DNA from: an uncultured Thermoguttaceae bacterium
GTDB taxonomy: Bacteria; Planctomycetota; Planctomycetia; Pirellulales; Thermoguttaceae
Direction: 5' to 3'
DNA length: 64,000 bases
Assembly (NCBI GenBank): GCA_938042245.1
Contig: CALIRO010000045.1
Span: forward strand, 145,518 to 209,517
The notes under the pieces: generated by a model
Told to the model about the DNA's origin: nothing
Database searches by the model: none
What the model saw: only the letters and a program-made list of their open reading frames with translations
Part shown: positions 1 to 9,203 of the stretch, piece by piece
How the letters are laid out: each line of letters opens with the position of its first letter
Position numbering within the stretch: position 1 is the first letter of the stretch
Made by a program: the position numbers and the translations under genes

Positions 1-972
1 CCAGGCCCAGGTGTGGATGGTCCCGGACCTGGGGTGATGGCTTTTGAGCCCACCCAGCCAATCCCGCCTTTGGCTTCGCAAATCCTGTTTGTCGGTCCGG
101 AAGGCATGCAAGTCACCTGGGGAGTTACGCATCCGTTGGCTTTTGATTCTGAGCCGTTGGTTTGTCCCGGAAGGTATAACTTTCCTCAGGGCGGCATTTA
201 TCAACTGAAACTCAGCAATATTCCGGGTCGGCCTGGGGTGGAACTGTATCCAACGCTAGAAGTGGCGAATGCCATTCCGCGTACCGCGGCGTATCTAGCC
301 CACTCGGCCATTCCGATCCAATTTACCGAGGAAGATTTTGACCAAGCCTTAAGCGGCAACTTTGTTACCAAGGTGATTTATTTGCCGGATCCGGAGTTCC
401 AAGAATTGGCTATTGCCGGGGTGGAAACCCTGGTGAGCACCCGGTTGGATCCCGGGGTGGATCCGATTACTGAAGCGGATAATCGTGGCTCGATTTTAGC
501 TATTGTCCGGCTGGGTAACAAAGACCTGCAGTTGCCTACGGAGATGGGCGGCAACGGCGGTGCCGTGGTTCCGGCGATGGGTTATGGCCCGATGGCAGCC
601 AACGGCACCCTGCCCGGGTATGTGGCCGGTTATACAAGCCCCCAATGGGGGATGCCGATGGTCGGCACGCCGATCGGATTGCCTGGTCCACCCCATGTGC
701 CCTTGGGCGCACCGGCCGGCCTGTATAAACATACCATGGTCAACCACACCTGGGAACACCTGCCCGAGCCGAATCATCGCATGCGGATCGACGTCAAACA
801 ACGGCCCGGATTCTGGTATCCTCGGCCAGCCAATCATGCTTGGGTAGTAGAACGGAATGCTGGCCCACCGGTGATGTATCGTCAACCGTACGGAATCAAG
901 CACCAAGTCATTGGACCGGACGGTGATTCTGCTGGGAGTTGCCCGGTGGAGGGGCCTTCCGCCGCCCCTTAA
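1..972 (+). CDS. Proline/glycine-rich envelope-type protein, 5' end missing
   Basis: The reading frame is open at the first base of the window, so the N-terminus and any signal peptide lie upstream. What remains is about 323 residues: a Pro/Gly repeat (PGPGVDGPGPGV), a beta-rich core, then a long Gly/Pro/Tyr/Met/His-rich tail without obvious helices. The core is clearly related to the next gene: 'YQLKLSNIPGRPGVELYPTL' here matches 'YRLRVTNIPRHPGEEVYPTI' there, followed in both by an 'AIPI...EDL/F..AL.G..VTK/R.IYL.DP' block. I do not recognise a named family. Composition and position before a lipoprotein suggest a cell-envelope or surface role, which is inference only. Confidence 0.75.
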   Translation, partial: PGPGVDGPGPGVMAFEPTQPIPPLASQILFVGPEGMQVTWGVTHPLAFDSEPLVCPGRYNFPQGGIYQLKLSNIPGRPGVELYPTLEVANAIPRTAAYLAHSAIPIQFTEEDFDQALSGNFVTKVIYLPDPEFQELAIAGVETLVSTRLDPGVDPITEADNRGSILAIVRLGNKDLQLPTEMGGNGGAVVPAMGYGPMAANGTLPGYVAGYTSPQWGMPMVGTPIGLPGPPHVPLGAPAGLYKHTMVNHTWEHLPEPNHRMRIDVKQRPGFWYPRPANHAWVVERNAGPPVMYRQPYGIKHQVIGPDGDSAGSCPVEGPSAAP

Positions 973-1190
973 TCCCGGTGAGGAATGACGGGCAGGGCAA
1001 CCCACGAAGCAGGCCAACCGGCCAAAAACCGGCGTCGAAGGTTTTCCCCTTCTGCGCCAATTTCGCATCTAGTTACTGTAGGTTAGGGACAGTCCTGGCT
1101 CTGGTTTCGGGATGCTTCGGACGTTTCCACCTCACTGCACCCGTTTTCGTGCCTGTAAGGAGTTGGCCTCCTTTGACTTGGGCTAGCCAG

Positions 1191-2147
1191 ATGATACGGA
1201 GCAGATTGGCACCTCTGCTTGGCCTTCTGCTGCCTCTCCGGGGAACTTTCTATGTTTCCGATCGCAGGCGGCGCTGCTTTTGCCCCAGTGCAGCTGACCT
1301 CTGGTTCCATCTTACTCACCCCTGGGGCCACCTCCCTGACTGCTGGTGGCAGGCTACTTTGGGCATCTGGGCCTGGAGTTTTTTGCTTCTGGGGCTGGCA
1401 AACCAATTGCAAGGCCAGCAAAGTCCCTCCCTGATTGTTAGTTCAGCAGGTGGGAGCCGATTGGCTCCGGTGGATCCACCGCCAGTGCATTTTCAGCATG
1501 AGGGAATTCTTTCGCCTGGGCAGATTGCGGCGGGTCGGCTTCAGCGTGGCGGCCCGGTGCTCGGCTATTTTCAACCTGTGGAAATTCAAGCGCCCCTGGG
1601 GGTTTCGGTGGCTTTGGCCGACGGCGACCGATTCGGTCCCCTGCAGCCTGCCCCGGTGCGGGTGGGGCTACTGATCGGCCCAGTGTATCGGCTTCGGGTA
1701 ACCAATATCCCCCGCCATCCCGGTGAAGAAGTTTATCCGACCATTGAGGTGATTGATCGGCTCTATGCGCCGGTGGGGCAGGAGGTCCGTTTTGCCATCC
1801 CCATCCACCTGCATCAGGAGGATTTGGAACTGGCCTTGGAGGGGAAATTGGTTACGCGGATCATTTACTTGGAAGATCCTCAGCGGGCCTTACCGGTGGC
1901 AGCCCAGAACGGCGATGGAGAGAATTGGTTTGAGGTTGGTCCGGGCCGGGACCCCTTGGCCGTAGCCGACAGTCTTGGTCGGCCAGTGGCGATCCTTCGC
2001 ATTGGTGGCCGGGTCCCTCTGGATCCGGAGCATCCGGAGCCGGAATTCATGGGTCCACCAGCTCCGTACCAGTGCCTTCCGGCCCGGATGCGCATTTTGC
2101 AGCCGCCTCCTCGCAAACCCGCCCTCGCTAAGGAGGTCGGCTCATGA
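1191..2147 (+). CDS. Envelope-type protein, tandem paralogue of the preceding gene
   Basis: About 318 residues if translation starts at ATG 1191 (the frame extends further upstream but without a convincing start). A hydrophobic stretch 'WAWSFLLLGLANQLQGQQS' near residue 65 could be a late signal anchor. Residues about 160-260 repeat the core of the upstream gene, including 'YRLRVTNIPRHPGEEVYPTI', 'FAIPIHLHQEDLELALEGKL' and 'VTRIIYLEDPQ'. The C-terminus lacks the Gly/Tyr/Met-rich tail of the paralogue. Its stop codon overlaps the start of the next gene (ATGA), so the two are translationally coupled. Function unknown; a duplicated planctomycete envelope protein is the most economical reading. 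Confidence 0.75.
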   Translation: MIRSRLAPLLGLLLPLRGTFYVSDRRRRCFCPSAADLWFHLTHPWGHLPDCWWQATLGIWAWSFLLLGLANQLQGQQSPSLIVSSAGGSRLAPVDPPPVHFQHEGILSPGQIAAGRLQRGGPVLGYFQPVEIQAPLGVSVALADGDRFGPLQPAPVRVGLLIGPVYRLRVTNIPRHPGEEVYPTIEVIDRLYAPVGQEVRFAIPIHLHQEDLELALEGKLVTRIIYLEDPQRALPVAAQNGDGENWFEVGPGRDPLAVADSLGRPVAILRIGGRVPLDPEHPEPEFMGPPAPYQCLPARMRILQPPPRKPALAKEVGS

Positions 2148-3400
2148 GAATTTTTTCATATTCCCCATCTTTTGGTTTGGTGGGAAAGCCTTCGGGGTGG
2201 GCCTGTGGGGGCGCCCCCATCGGACCGGCCGTTGGGTTGCTCCTAGCGATAGGGATTTTATGTTCCTGTCGGGCGATGCCGGGCGGCGCTGGGGGCCAGG
2301 CCTGGGTGTCTGACTCGGCTGGCAGCCCTGCCTTGCCCCCGGAAGCCGTTGCCCAACCAGTCGGTTGGCAAACCGTACCGATCCCTCCGTGGGGCGTCGT
2401 GCACGATCCGAACACCGGCCAACTGGTACCGGCGCCGGCGCCGCTGGTTGCTTATGGTCCTTGGCAGCCGCCTGGTTTTTCTCAGCCTTGGCCTGAGGAT
2501 GAATACCTTCGCGACGGCGGGGACGAAGGCGTGCAGGCGGCCGTGGGCGCCGATGGCCAGGTCTTGGGCTTGGAGGCAGAGGATACCATCGCCCATTACG
2601 AGAGGATCGACGGCCAGGTGCGGGTAGAACCTTCCAATAGAGTCCATTTATATAGCCCACGCTTTGGCTCCGTCCGACAAGTAACCAACTTAGTGGCCAA
2701 CGACGGGCGGTCCGGCTGGGCCAACGTGTATCTGCCGATCAAACTTTCCCAACAGCAAATCCAACAGCCCCCTTCCTGGCATAAACAGCATCTGCCCTTA
2801 GGCCGGTACCATGCGCAGCAGGTGCCGGTGCAGTATCTTGGCCGATGGGCTCGGGATGTGGTCTCCTCCGCCCTGGGACCGCATGGTTTTCAGGACCGGT
2901 TCCTACCGTTTGAAGATTTTCAGATCATCCGCCTGGGCCAGATGGAGGAGTCGGAAAAAGCCGAGCTCAGCCGGTGGGTGCAGGCGGCTGTAGTCTGGGC
3001 TAAGGACGAGACGGTGGTAGTGCTGTTGAATGAAAAGCGGGCTGGTGCCGTCGTCCAAGACCAGGCCCTGCTGCAGGTTTATGTGGTGGAGGAGCCACCG
3101 GCGAATCCGCAGCTTCGGCTGGTGAAAGTGGCTTCAACCGCCTACGCCGAGCCGGGCGATCTGGTCGATTTTACCCTCCGGTTTGATAACATAGGCAACC
3201 AGCCGATCCGTAACGTAACCATTTTGGACAATCTTTCTGCTCGTCTCGAATATGTGGCTGATAGCGCCCAGTGCAGTTTGAAAGCGCAGTTTACTGCGGA
3301 GCCGAACCAGGCCGGTTCACAGCTACTGCGATGGGAATTGGCCGAGCCGCTCCCGCCTGGCCAAGGTGGCATCATCCGCTTCCGCTGCCGAGTGCGCTAA
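2144..3400 (+). CDS. Probable lipoprotein with C-terminal DUF11-like domain
   Basis: 418 residues. The start is supported by an AAGGAGG-type ribosome site at about 2130 and by the ATGA overlap with the previous gene. The N-terminus has a hydrophobic segment ending in 'ILCSC', a plausible lipobox, so the protein is probably exported and lipid-anchored. The middle is Pro/Tyr-rich and of no known family. The last 95 residues ('VKVASTAYAEPGDLVDFTLR', then 'FDNIGNQPIRNVTILDNLS' and a closing 'GGIIRFRCRV') have the form of a DUF11 conserved repeat, an Ig-like fold common in secreted planctomycete proteins. Last gene of a three-gene operon; a terminator lies about 105 nt downstream. Confidence 0.8.
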   Translation: MRIFSYSPSFGLVGKPSGWACGGAPIGPAVGLLLAIGILCSCRAMPGGAGGQAWVSDSAGSPALPPEAVAQPVGWQTVPIPPWGVVHDPNTGQLVPAPAPLVAYGPWQPPGFSQPWPEDEYLRDGGDEGVQAAVGADGQVLGLEAEDTIAHYERIDGQVRVEPSNRVHLYSPRFGSVRQVTNLVANDGRSGWANVYLPIKLSQQQIQQPPSWHKQHLPLGRYHAQQVPVQYLGRWARDVVSSALGPHGFQDRFLPFEDFQIIRLGQMEESEKAELSRWVQAAVVWAKDETVVVLLNEKRAGAVVQDQALLQVYVVEEPPANPQLRLVKVASTAYAEPGDLVDFTLRFDNIGNQPIRNVTILDNLSARLEYVADSAQCSLKAQFTAEPNQAGSQLLRWELAEPLPPGQGGIIRFRCRVR

Positions 3401-3504
3401 ACGCCCCCGCATGCCCCCTTCAAGAGATTGGGCATCGGCACCGGCTCTCCTCAAGAGACGGCTAACGCGAACCGTTCTCCTGGCCTCTCTCTACTAGACG
3501 ATTC

Positions 3505-3529
3505 CCCTCTTCTAAAGAGGGTATTTTTT
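3505..3529 (+). terminator. Intrinsic terminator of the envelope-protein operon
   Basis: A 7-bp stem CCCTCTT/AAGAGGG with a 3-nt loop is followed directly by TATTTTTTA. It lies in the 405-base gap between the lipoprotein gene and the helicase gene; I see nothing else in that gap. Confidence 0.7.
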
Positions 3530-3805
3530 ACTGAGGTGGTATCTCTGTCCGGCCGGGTGGTGGCTGGGTGTTGAAAAATCGCCTTCGTTGGAACCGTGAA
3601 AACGGCGGTTTTTCTCCTCCGGCCGATTGTCTTTCAGAGCCAAACCCGATATAGTGAAATCCACACAAGGGCGGTTCCGGAAATTCTTGGAGGCTAAGCA
3701 GAGGCCCGGAGATAGTACAAAAGTTTCCTATATCCATCCGAGGCTCTACCTGGATGCTATTCTCCCGGAGCGAAATTCCTATTGAACCACGCAAGGGTCG
3801 AGGGA

Positions 3806-6178
3806 ATGGAGGCCATTTTGCGAGGGTTAACTGAGGCGCAGCGGGAAGCCGTCTGCCATCTGGAGGGGCCGCTTTTGGTCTTGGCGGGTCCTGGCAGCGG
3901 CAAAACGCGCGTCATCACCCACCGCATCGCCTACTTGTTGGCTCAAGGCGTGCCGGCAAGCCAGATCCTGGCCCTTACCTTTACCAATAAGGCGGCCGAG
4001 GAAATGCGGGCCAGGGTCCAAGCCTTGGTCCCGGCTGAGCCAGTCTGGATCGGCACCTTCCACCGGTTCTGTGCGCGGTTGCTCCGCAGCTACGCTCCGC
4101 TGGTAGGGTTGCAGGAAAACTACACTATCTACGACACGGAAGACAGTGCCCGGTTGCTTCGGCGGGTGCTGAGCGAACTAAAGCTGGATCTCTGGCGGAG
4201 CACGCCAGAGGCGCTGGCCTCGGCCATCAGTTGGGCCAAAAATAATCTGATTCGGCCGGAAGAATATCCGGCGCAATCTGGACATCCGCTGGGACGGGTG
4301 GTGCCGGAAGTCTATCGGGCGTATCAGTCGGCGCTATTGGCGGCCAATGCGGCCGATTTTGACGATCTGCTTCTGCACGTAGCCTCGCTGCTTCGGGACA
4401 ATCCGGAAATCCGCCGGGAATTGGACGCCCGCTACCGATTCATCCTGATCGACGAATACCAGGACACGAACCTCGCCCAGTATGCGATTGCACGGGCCTT
4501 GTCGATCGATTATCCCAACCTGGCTGTTACGGGGGATCCGGATCAGTCGATTTATGGCTGGAGGGGGGCTAATTTGAACAATATTTTAGAATTCGAGCGA
4601 GACTTTCCTAATGTTCATGTAGTTCGCCTGGAACAAAATTACCGCAGCACCCGACGTATCTTACGGGTCGCCGCCGAATTGATTTCTCATAACATCAAAC
4701 GGAAGCAAAAAAATCTCTATACGGAGAACGGACTTGGACAGCCGGTTCGCCTTGTCTGCTACCCAACCCATCGAGACGAAGCTCGCGATATTGCCCAACA
4801 GATTGCCGAGGCGGTCCGCTCCGGAGGCCGCCGATACCGCGATTTTGCCATCTTTTATCGAATCAATGCTTTGAGCCGGACGGTGGAGTTGGCCCTGCGG
4901 GCCGCCGGCATCCCCTATCAATTGGTCCATGGCGTGGAATTTTTCCAGCGCAAAGAGGTCCGGGACCTCCTGGCCTATTTACGTCTGCTGAACAACCCTC
5001 GGGATGAGGAGGCATTTTTACGCTGCTTACAATCGCCCCCGCGCGGCATCGGCAAAACCACCCTGCAACGCTTGGAGCAATTCGCTCGGCAGACGGGGAT
5101 CCCCCTATTGGAGGCGGTCCGGCAGACCGAAAAGATCCCCAATCTGGATCGCCGCGCTCGCAGCAAATTGGCCGAGTTTGCCAAGCTCTGGGACCGGTTG
5201 AGCCAAGCGATTAATCGACCGGTCGAAGAAATCCTCGGCCTGGTGCTTTCGGAGACCGGCTACCGAGACCAATTTGACGCCGACACCGAAGAAGCGCAGC
5301 AGCGCCTCGCCAATATTGAAGAATTGCTCACTGCTTGCCGAGAGTTCGACGAACACTACACCGGTTCCCATCCGCTGGAGGATTTCTTGGAACAAACAAG
5401 CCTGGTGAGCGATACCGATCCCTGGCAGACCCAGCAGGATACGGTTACCCTGATGACCTTGCATGCTTCGAAAGGATTGGAATTTCCGGTGGTCTATCTG
5501 ATTGCCGTCGAACAGGGCCTTTTGCCACACGAACGAAGCCGAGACAATCCGGATGAATTGGAAGAAGAACGTCGGCTCATGTTTGTGGGAATGACCCGTG
5601 CCCAGGAAGAATTGCAACTCAGTTACGCCCGATATCGGGATTTCCGGGGCCAGCGGAAAATGACTATCCCCAGCGAATTCCTGATGGAATTACCCAGGGC
5701 AGAGATGGAACTGGTGGATCTAGACAGCGGAATGCGAGTAGGCCCATCAGAAGAACTCGAGCTACAAGAAGCGGAAGAATCCGACCGAGCAAAGGAAAAA
5801 CCAAATAGAAAACATTCCCGCCTTCTGCCGGGCAGGAAAACTCCTGACGCCGCCGCCAGCCAGCGCCCTGAAGGAAAGCGGGCTGCTAGTTTGTCGGGCG
5901 GAAAGGCCGAGGTTGACGCCGGAGGCGCCAGCCTGCAAACCGCCGCTGATCTGGCCGGTCAATCCGCTCCTGCCGATCTTTCGCCCGACGATTTTTCCCA
6001 TGGCATGTTGGTCTTGCATCCGCAGTATGGGCTGGGCCGCATCGTGGCGCTTAGCGGCAGCGGACCTCAGCGACAAGCAACCGTCGATTTTCTGGCCGGC
6101 ACCGGCCGGAAAAAGTTCCTCCTTCAGCAAAGCCCCTTGCGCCCGGTGCAACGGAATTCTAACAGCCCAAACCGGTAA
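3806..6178 (+). CDS. pcrA: UvrD/PcrA-type superfamily 1 DNA helicase
   Basis: About 790 residues, a 3'-5' DNA helicase of repair and replication restart. All SF1A motifs are visible: Walker A 'AGPGSGKT', motif Ia 'LTFTNKAAEEM', Walker B 'LIDEYQDTN', motif III 'VTGDPDQSIYGWRGA', motif IV 'LEQNYRSTRRI', motif V 'VTLMTLHASKGLEFPVVYL' and motif VI 'EEERRLMFVGMTRA'. After a charged linker the last 60 residues ('HGMLVLHPQYGLGRIVALSG') match the Tudor-like tail that lets PcrA bind RNA polymerase. ATG 3806 gives the family's usual start (MEAILRGLTEAQREAV); a TTG at 3782 would add eight residues. It stands alone and converges with the next gene. Confidence 0.95.
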   Translation: MEAILRGLTEAQREAVCHLEGPLLVLAGPGSGKTRVITHRIAYLLAQGVPASQILALTFTNKAAEEMRARVQALVPAEPVWIGTFHRFCARLLRSYAPLVGLQENYTIYDTEDSARLLRRVLSELKLDLWRSTPEALASAISWAKNNLIRPEEYPAQSGHPLGRVVPEVYRAYQSALLAANAADFDDLLLHVASLLRDNPEIRRELDARYRFILIDEYQDTNLAQYAIARALSIDYPNLAVTGDPDQSIYGWRGANLNNILEFERDFPNVHVVRLEQNYRSTRRILRVAAELISHNIKRKQKNLYTENGLGQPVRLVCYPTHRDEARDIAQQIAEAVRSGGRRYRDFAIFYRINALSRTVELALRAAGIPYQLVHGVEFFQRKEVRDLLAYLRLLNNPRDEEAFLRCLQSPPRGIGKTTLQRLEQFARQTGIPLLEAVRQTEKIPNLDRRARSKLAEFAKLWDRLSQAINRPVEEILGLVLSETGYRDQFDADTEEAQQRLANIEELLTACREFDEHYTGSHPLEDFLEQTSLVSDTDPWQTQQDTVTLMTLHASKGLEFPVVYLIAVEQGLLPHERSRDNPDELEEERRLMFVGMTRAQEELQLSYARYRDFRGQRKMTIPSEFLMELPRAEMELVDLDSGMRVGPSEELELQEAEESDRAKEKPNRKHSRLLPGRKTPDAAASQRPEGKRAASLSGGKAEVDAGGASLQTAADLAGQSAPADLSPDDFSHGMLVLHPQYGLGRIVALSGSGPQRQATVDFLAGTGRKKFLLQQSPLRPVQRNSNSPNR

Positions 6179-6214
6179 AGGCCGGTCTCACAGGAACAGC
6201 ATCATTTGTCTTAT

Positions 6215-7396
6215 TTATCGAGTTCGCCAGATGGCTGAGTCAGGGATGCCCAGGGCGGCCTGGCGGAGGGCGATTTCGGCTCGGAATCGGCAGGCGTCTT
6301 TCGGATACCCGGCGGTCGGACAAATACCAGGCACTTGCTCAGCCCAAAACCGGTTCCAGGCCTCCATGGCTAATTCCCGCAAGTATTTCGAGAGCATGGA
6401 GGCCAGGGCAATTGGCATCAGGATCTCGCCGCCGCAAACGAACCGGAACTCCACCGGACCGGGGGCCGTTTGGAGCTGGTAAATGCTTTGGGTTCGGCCC
6501 TCCTGGACGGCTTTTACCTGGGCGGGTGGGAAAAACTCAGGGGCAAACATCTTCGAAAGCAATTCTTGATATTTATCCCGGCTGCCATGTTTATCACAAA
6601 GCACCAAGACCGCTCCGGTTGGCAGTTCCGCTAAAAGACCCTTTACCAGCTCCAAGCTCTGGCAGGAGAGCATCGTCGCTTTATTCCCGTACTGGCCAAC
6701 CAGCCGATTGAACCGCTCTGGAAACAGAAGTATACTCCGAAGACCTAAAAGCCGGATCCCCTGCTCGGCCATTGTCTGGGCAACCCGTTCGGCCAACAAA
6801 GCCATCTCTGCCGCAGAGAGGCTTTCTGGAAGGCTGGGCCAATACTGGGGATACCATGCCAGGGCGTCGTGTCGGCTTTCTGGATCAAAAGCCACCTCAT
6901 CAACCAGATCGGACCAACGTGCAGGCCGGCGACCGGCAGCGGCCAACAGCACAAACACGGTGCGTTCCAAACCGGCACGACCTAGCCGACTGTACACCAG
7001 CTTGGAATCGGCCACCACCAAGGGAAGCTCTTGGAGGATTTTTGGCAATAGGGTAGTCGGGACAAGAGGCCCTCCATTTTCAGTTGGGAAATGACCTGGA
7101 TTGTTATTTGCGGAGAGGTGGCAGGGCAGTCCCCGCTCAGCCGGCCTGCTTCGCAGGCCGCTCTGGCCCGCAAAGGAGAGAAGGGAGGCGTCCGGAGGGG
7201 TGCAACGCTCCGGTTTTTTTCTGCGGGAAGGTTTCGGGGTAATCACCTGGCAAAGGTGTTGATACATTTGTTCCGGTGGCAAATGAGCCGGTAGCTGCCA
7301 CAGGCTGGCTGAGATCACCAGCGGCCCCAACCGAGGTCCATACCCTGCTTCATCCACGCCGATGCAATAGACCGACCCTGCCATCTTAAAGACCAT
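6215..7396 (-). CDS. RNase HII-related protein, about twice the usual length
   Basis: About 393 residues. The N-terminus 'CIGVDEAGYGPRLGPLVISA' matches the RNase HII signature DEAGxGPxxGP with the catalytic Asp-Glu pair. Further along are 'VVADSKLV' (the DSK motif), 'VLVLCDKHGSRDKY' (position of the third acidic residue) and 'LASMLSKYLRELAMEAWN', which aligns with SAASILAKVTRD; the fourth Asp becomes Glu. 'TAGYPKD' matches the late KGYPT motif. Classical RNase HII is about 200-220 residues; here roughly 150 extra residues lie between the DSK and third-acid motifs. It may remove ribonucleotides from DNA, or may have diverged. Start uncertain: ATG 7396 (AGGA upstream), ATG 7384 or GTG 7435. Confidence 0.7.
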   Translation of the reverse strand: MVFKMAGSVYCIGVDEAGYGPRLGPLVISASLWQLPAHLPPEQMYQHLCQVITPKPSRRKKPERCTPPDASLLSFAGQSGLRSRPAERGLPCHLSANNNPGHFPTENGGPLVPTTLLPKILQELPLVVADSKLVYSRLGRAGLERTVFVLLAAAGRRPARWSDLVDEVAFDPESRHDALAWYPQYWPSLPESLSAAEMALLAERVAQTMAEQGIRLLGLRSILLFPERFNRLVGQYGNKATMLSCQSLELVKGLLAELPTGAVLVLCDKHGSRDKYQELLSKMFAPEFFPPAQVKAVQEGRTQSIYQLQTAPGPVEFRFVCGGEILMPIALASMLSKYLRELAMEAWNRFWAEQVPGICPTAGYPKDACRFRAEIALRQAALGIPDSAIWRTR

Positions 7397-7439
7397 CCCG
7401 ACGATCCTGCCGGATGAGTTTCCCACACAGGCCACCCAG

Positions 7440-7528
7440 CCGAGGGAAAGTTTCGCACCTATGGAGAATTTCCAGCTTATGGGGAGTTTCCCGCGTAGGA
7501 GAGCTTCCAGCCTATGGAGATTTTATTG
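7440..7528. repeat. Degenerate 18-bp tandem repeat, about five units
   Basis: Successive units begin at about 7440, 7458, 7476, 7494 and 7511 and resemble CCTATGGAGAATTTCCAG (for example CTTATGGGGAGTTTCCCG and CGTAGGAGAGCTTCCAG). The array sits in the leader of the RNase HII-like gene and touches the 3' end of the gene behind it. Confidence 0.6.
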
Positions 7529-8509
7529 TCCGGGAGGGTTTTGCGGGAGAGGGGAGGCGATGAGATTTTCCAAGGCCTGTCGGAAGTGGGATTCCAAAAA
7601 AAGCACGTCCTGCGGGGCCAGCTCTTGCCGACCGGCCAAGCCCTGCACGACCATGGGGATCGGCACCTCCCGGCCCCGAGGAAGCCGAGTGGTGGCAAAA
7701 GCGTCCGGGGCCGGGATCCCTAGGGTAACTTTTTTGCCATCGACATGCAGCGGCGTAGTGGCGACCAGATTCGGCTGGATGAGCACCGCCGGGCTTCGGG
7801 CAGAGAGGTATCGACCCTCTTGGTTCAAGTCGATCCGCCAAGCCAACGAGGCTAACCCCCCGTCTTCTGGCCGGATAAGCAAAAAATACCGGATGACAAT
7901 GGGGCGATGGCCGTCGGGGTCGGCAAAATAGGTTGGGGCATCCACGAGGGCCAACCGGGGCGAAAAGGCAACCTGATGAACTTTTTTGAGGTGTTCCTCT
8001 GCCCGGCCGAGAATGGCTAGTTTCAATACCCCTAAATCGGCTCCCAACTCTTTTTGAGTGGCGGTGGTCAAGACGATATCATCCTGGCCGACCTGGGCGC
8101 CAATGGCCATGGCCACTTTGTCAAGTCGCCAGGGTGGCCGGCCGCTTGGGTCCGCCGGCGCCACTCGGGCAGCAAATACCGTAAACAGAAATTCCGATGT
8201 AGGCCGAGCAAACTCAGGAATCGCCTCTACATCCCCGTCGGCCAGGCGGTTTCGGGTCTTAAAGATCAGATGGGTCCAGCCTGCGGGGGGCCGATTGGCT
8301 ACTTTCGTGCCAGGCGGGATCTGGTCGATGGGACGGCGGGTGCAATCGATCTGGGCCGCCTGCCCCGCCAAATTGCTCAATAGACCCGCCATGACCAAGG
8401 GGCACCAAAGCATCGGCCGAACCCAGGAAGGGCACCGCCGCAGGAGCATCTGCTGAGAAAACCAAACGAGCTGATCAAAAACCTGTAGCACAAGCGGCTC
8501 CCTCCGCAT
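7523..8509 (-). CDS. Secreted protein of unknown function
   Basis: About 328 residues from ATG 8509 (GGGAGG upstream; a GTG at 8491 with a closer ribosome site is an alternative). A signal-like segment 'MLWCPLVMAGLLSNLAGQAA' ends near residue 52, so the mature protein is probably outside the cytoplasm. The rest is soluble, beta-rich and without a motif I recognise. It lies 205 nt downstream of the second exbD gene on the same strand, so it may be the last gene of the ExbB-ExbD transcription unit and may work with that motor. This rests on position only. Confidence 0.6.
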   Translation of the reverse strand: MRREPLVLQVFDQLVWFSQQMLLRRCPSWVRPMLWCPLVMAGLLSNLAGQAAQIDCTRRPIDQIPPGTKVANRPPAGWTHLIFKTRNRLADGDVEAIPEFARPTSEFLFTVFAARVAPADPSGRPPWRLDKVAMAIGAQVGQDDIVLTTATQKELGADLGVLKLAILGRAEEHLKKVHQVAFSPRLALVDAPTYFADPDGHRPIVIRYFLLIRPEDGGLASLAWRIDLNQEGRYLSARSPAVLIQPNLVATTPLHVDGKKVTLGIPAPDAFATTRLPRGREVPIPMVVQGLAGRQELAPQDVLFLESHFRQALENLIASPLPQNPPGQ

Positions 8510-8714
8510 TGGGTAGTAAACCTCCCGGATTGCCTGTGGCAAAACCGGCTAACCTCCATGTCTGTTTGCCATAAGAGGTTCTCGACCTACCGACTTTAAG
8601 AGAAGGTCGTTTGGGAAACGAAGATTCTAGCAAAGAGGCCAGCCATTCCACATATGTTTCGTATGAACTGAAATTCCTTTCGGGGATCGATAGGGATATT
8701 AGGAAAGCTGTCGA

Positions 8715-9200
8715 TTATTCTTCGGGACCACCGCGGGCGGGTTTGAACTTAATCTTTTCGATAAGCTTTACAATGTTTCCGCTCTGATCCACATAGCCGG
8801 AAACATGGGTGATGGCTTCCATGACATACTCATAGCGGAGCACATAATCGCAGTCCAGTTCAACTTCCAGGGTAGTGGCATCCCGGCCTGCGCAGAGGGC
8901 TTTGATTTCTTCGCGGAGTTCCTGGAAGCTTTTCAGGGGTCTTTCGGTTAATAGGATTTCGGTAAGCCGACCGCGAGAGTCCGCCTTCATCCGAACAACG
9001 ATCGGAGGATTTTCTACTTCTTTGGGAGTGGCTTCGCTCATGGCAGCCAAGGGCATCTTGATGTCGAAATCGCCTTCGGTAGCGAAGACTTTCAGCGTCA
9101 GCATGAAGAAGATCAGAAGCTGAAAACACACGTCGATCATGGGCGTCATGTTCAGCACGATGCGTTGGAAACCGGTTTCATCTCTGGCGCCGAGGCGCAT
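8715..9200 (-). CDS. exbD: ExbD/TolR-family protein (second copy)
   Basis: 161 residues with the family layout: a short cytoplasmic N-terminus, one membrane helix carrying the conserved Asp ('LNMTPMIDVCFQLLIFFMLT'), then a periplasmic domain. The Asp in PMID is the proton-relay residue of ExbD/TolR. It starts three bases after the stop of the first exbD, so the two are surely co-translated. Having two different ExbDs per ExbB is common in planctomycetes; the periplasmic domains differ strongly, which suggests a heteromeric rod or two partner proteins. Confidence 0.9.
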   Translation of the reverse strand: MRLGARDETGFQRIVLNMTPMIDVCFQLLIFFMLTLKVFATEGDFDIKMPLAAMSEATPKEVENPPIVVRMKADSRGRLTEILLTERPLKSFQELREEIKALCAGRDATTLEVELDCDYVLRYEYVMEAITHVSGYVDQSGNIVKLIEKIKFKPARGGPEE

Positions 9201-9203
9201 CGG

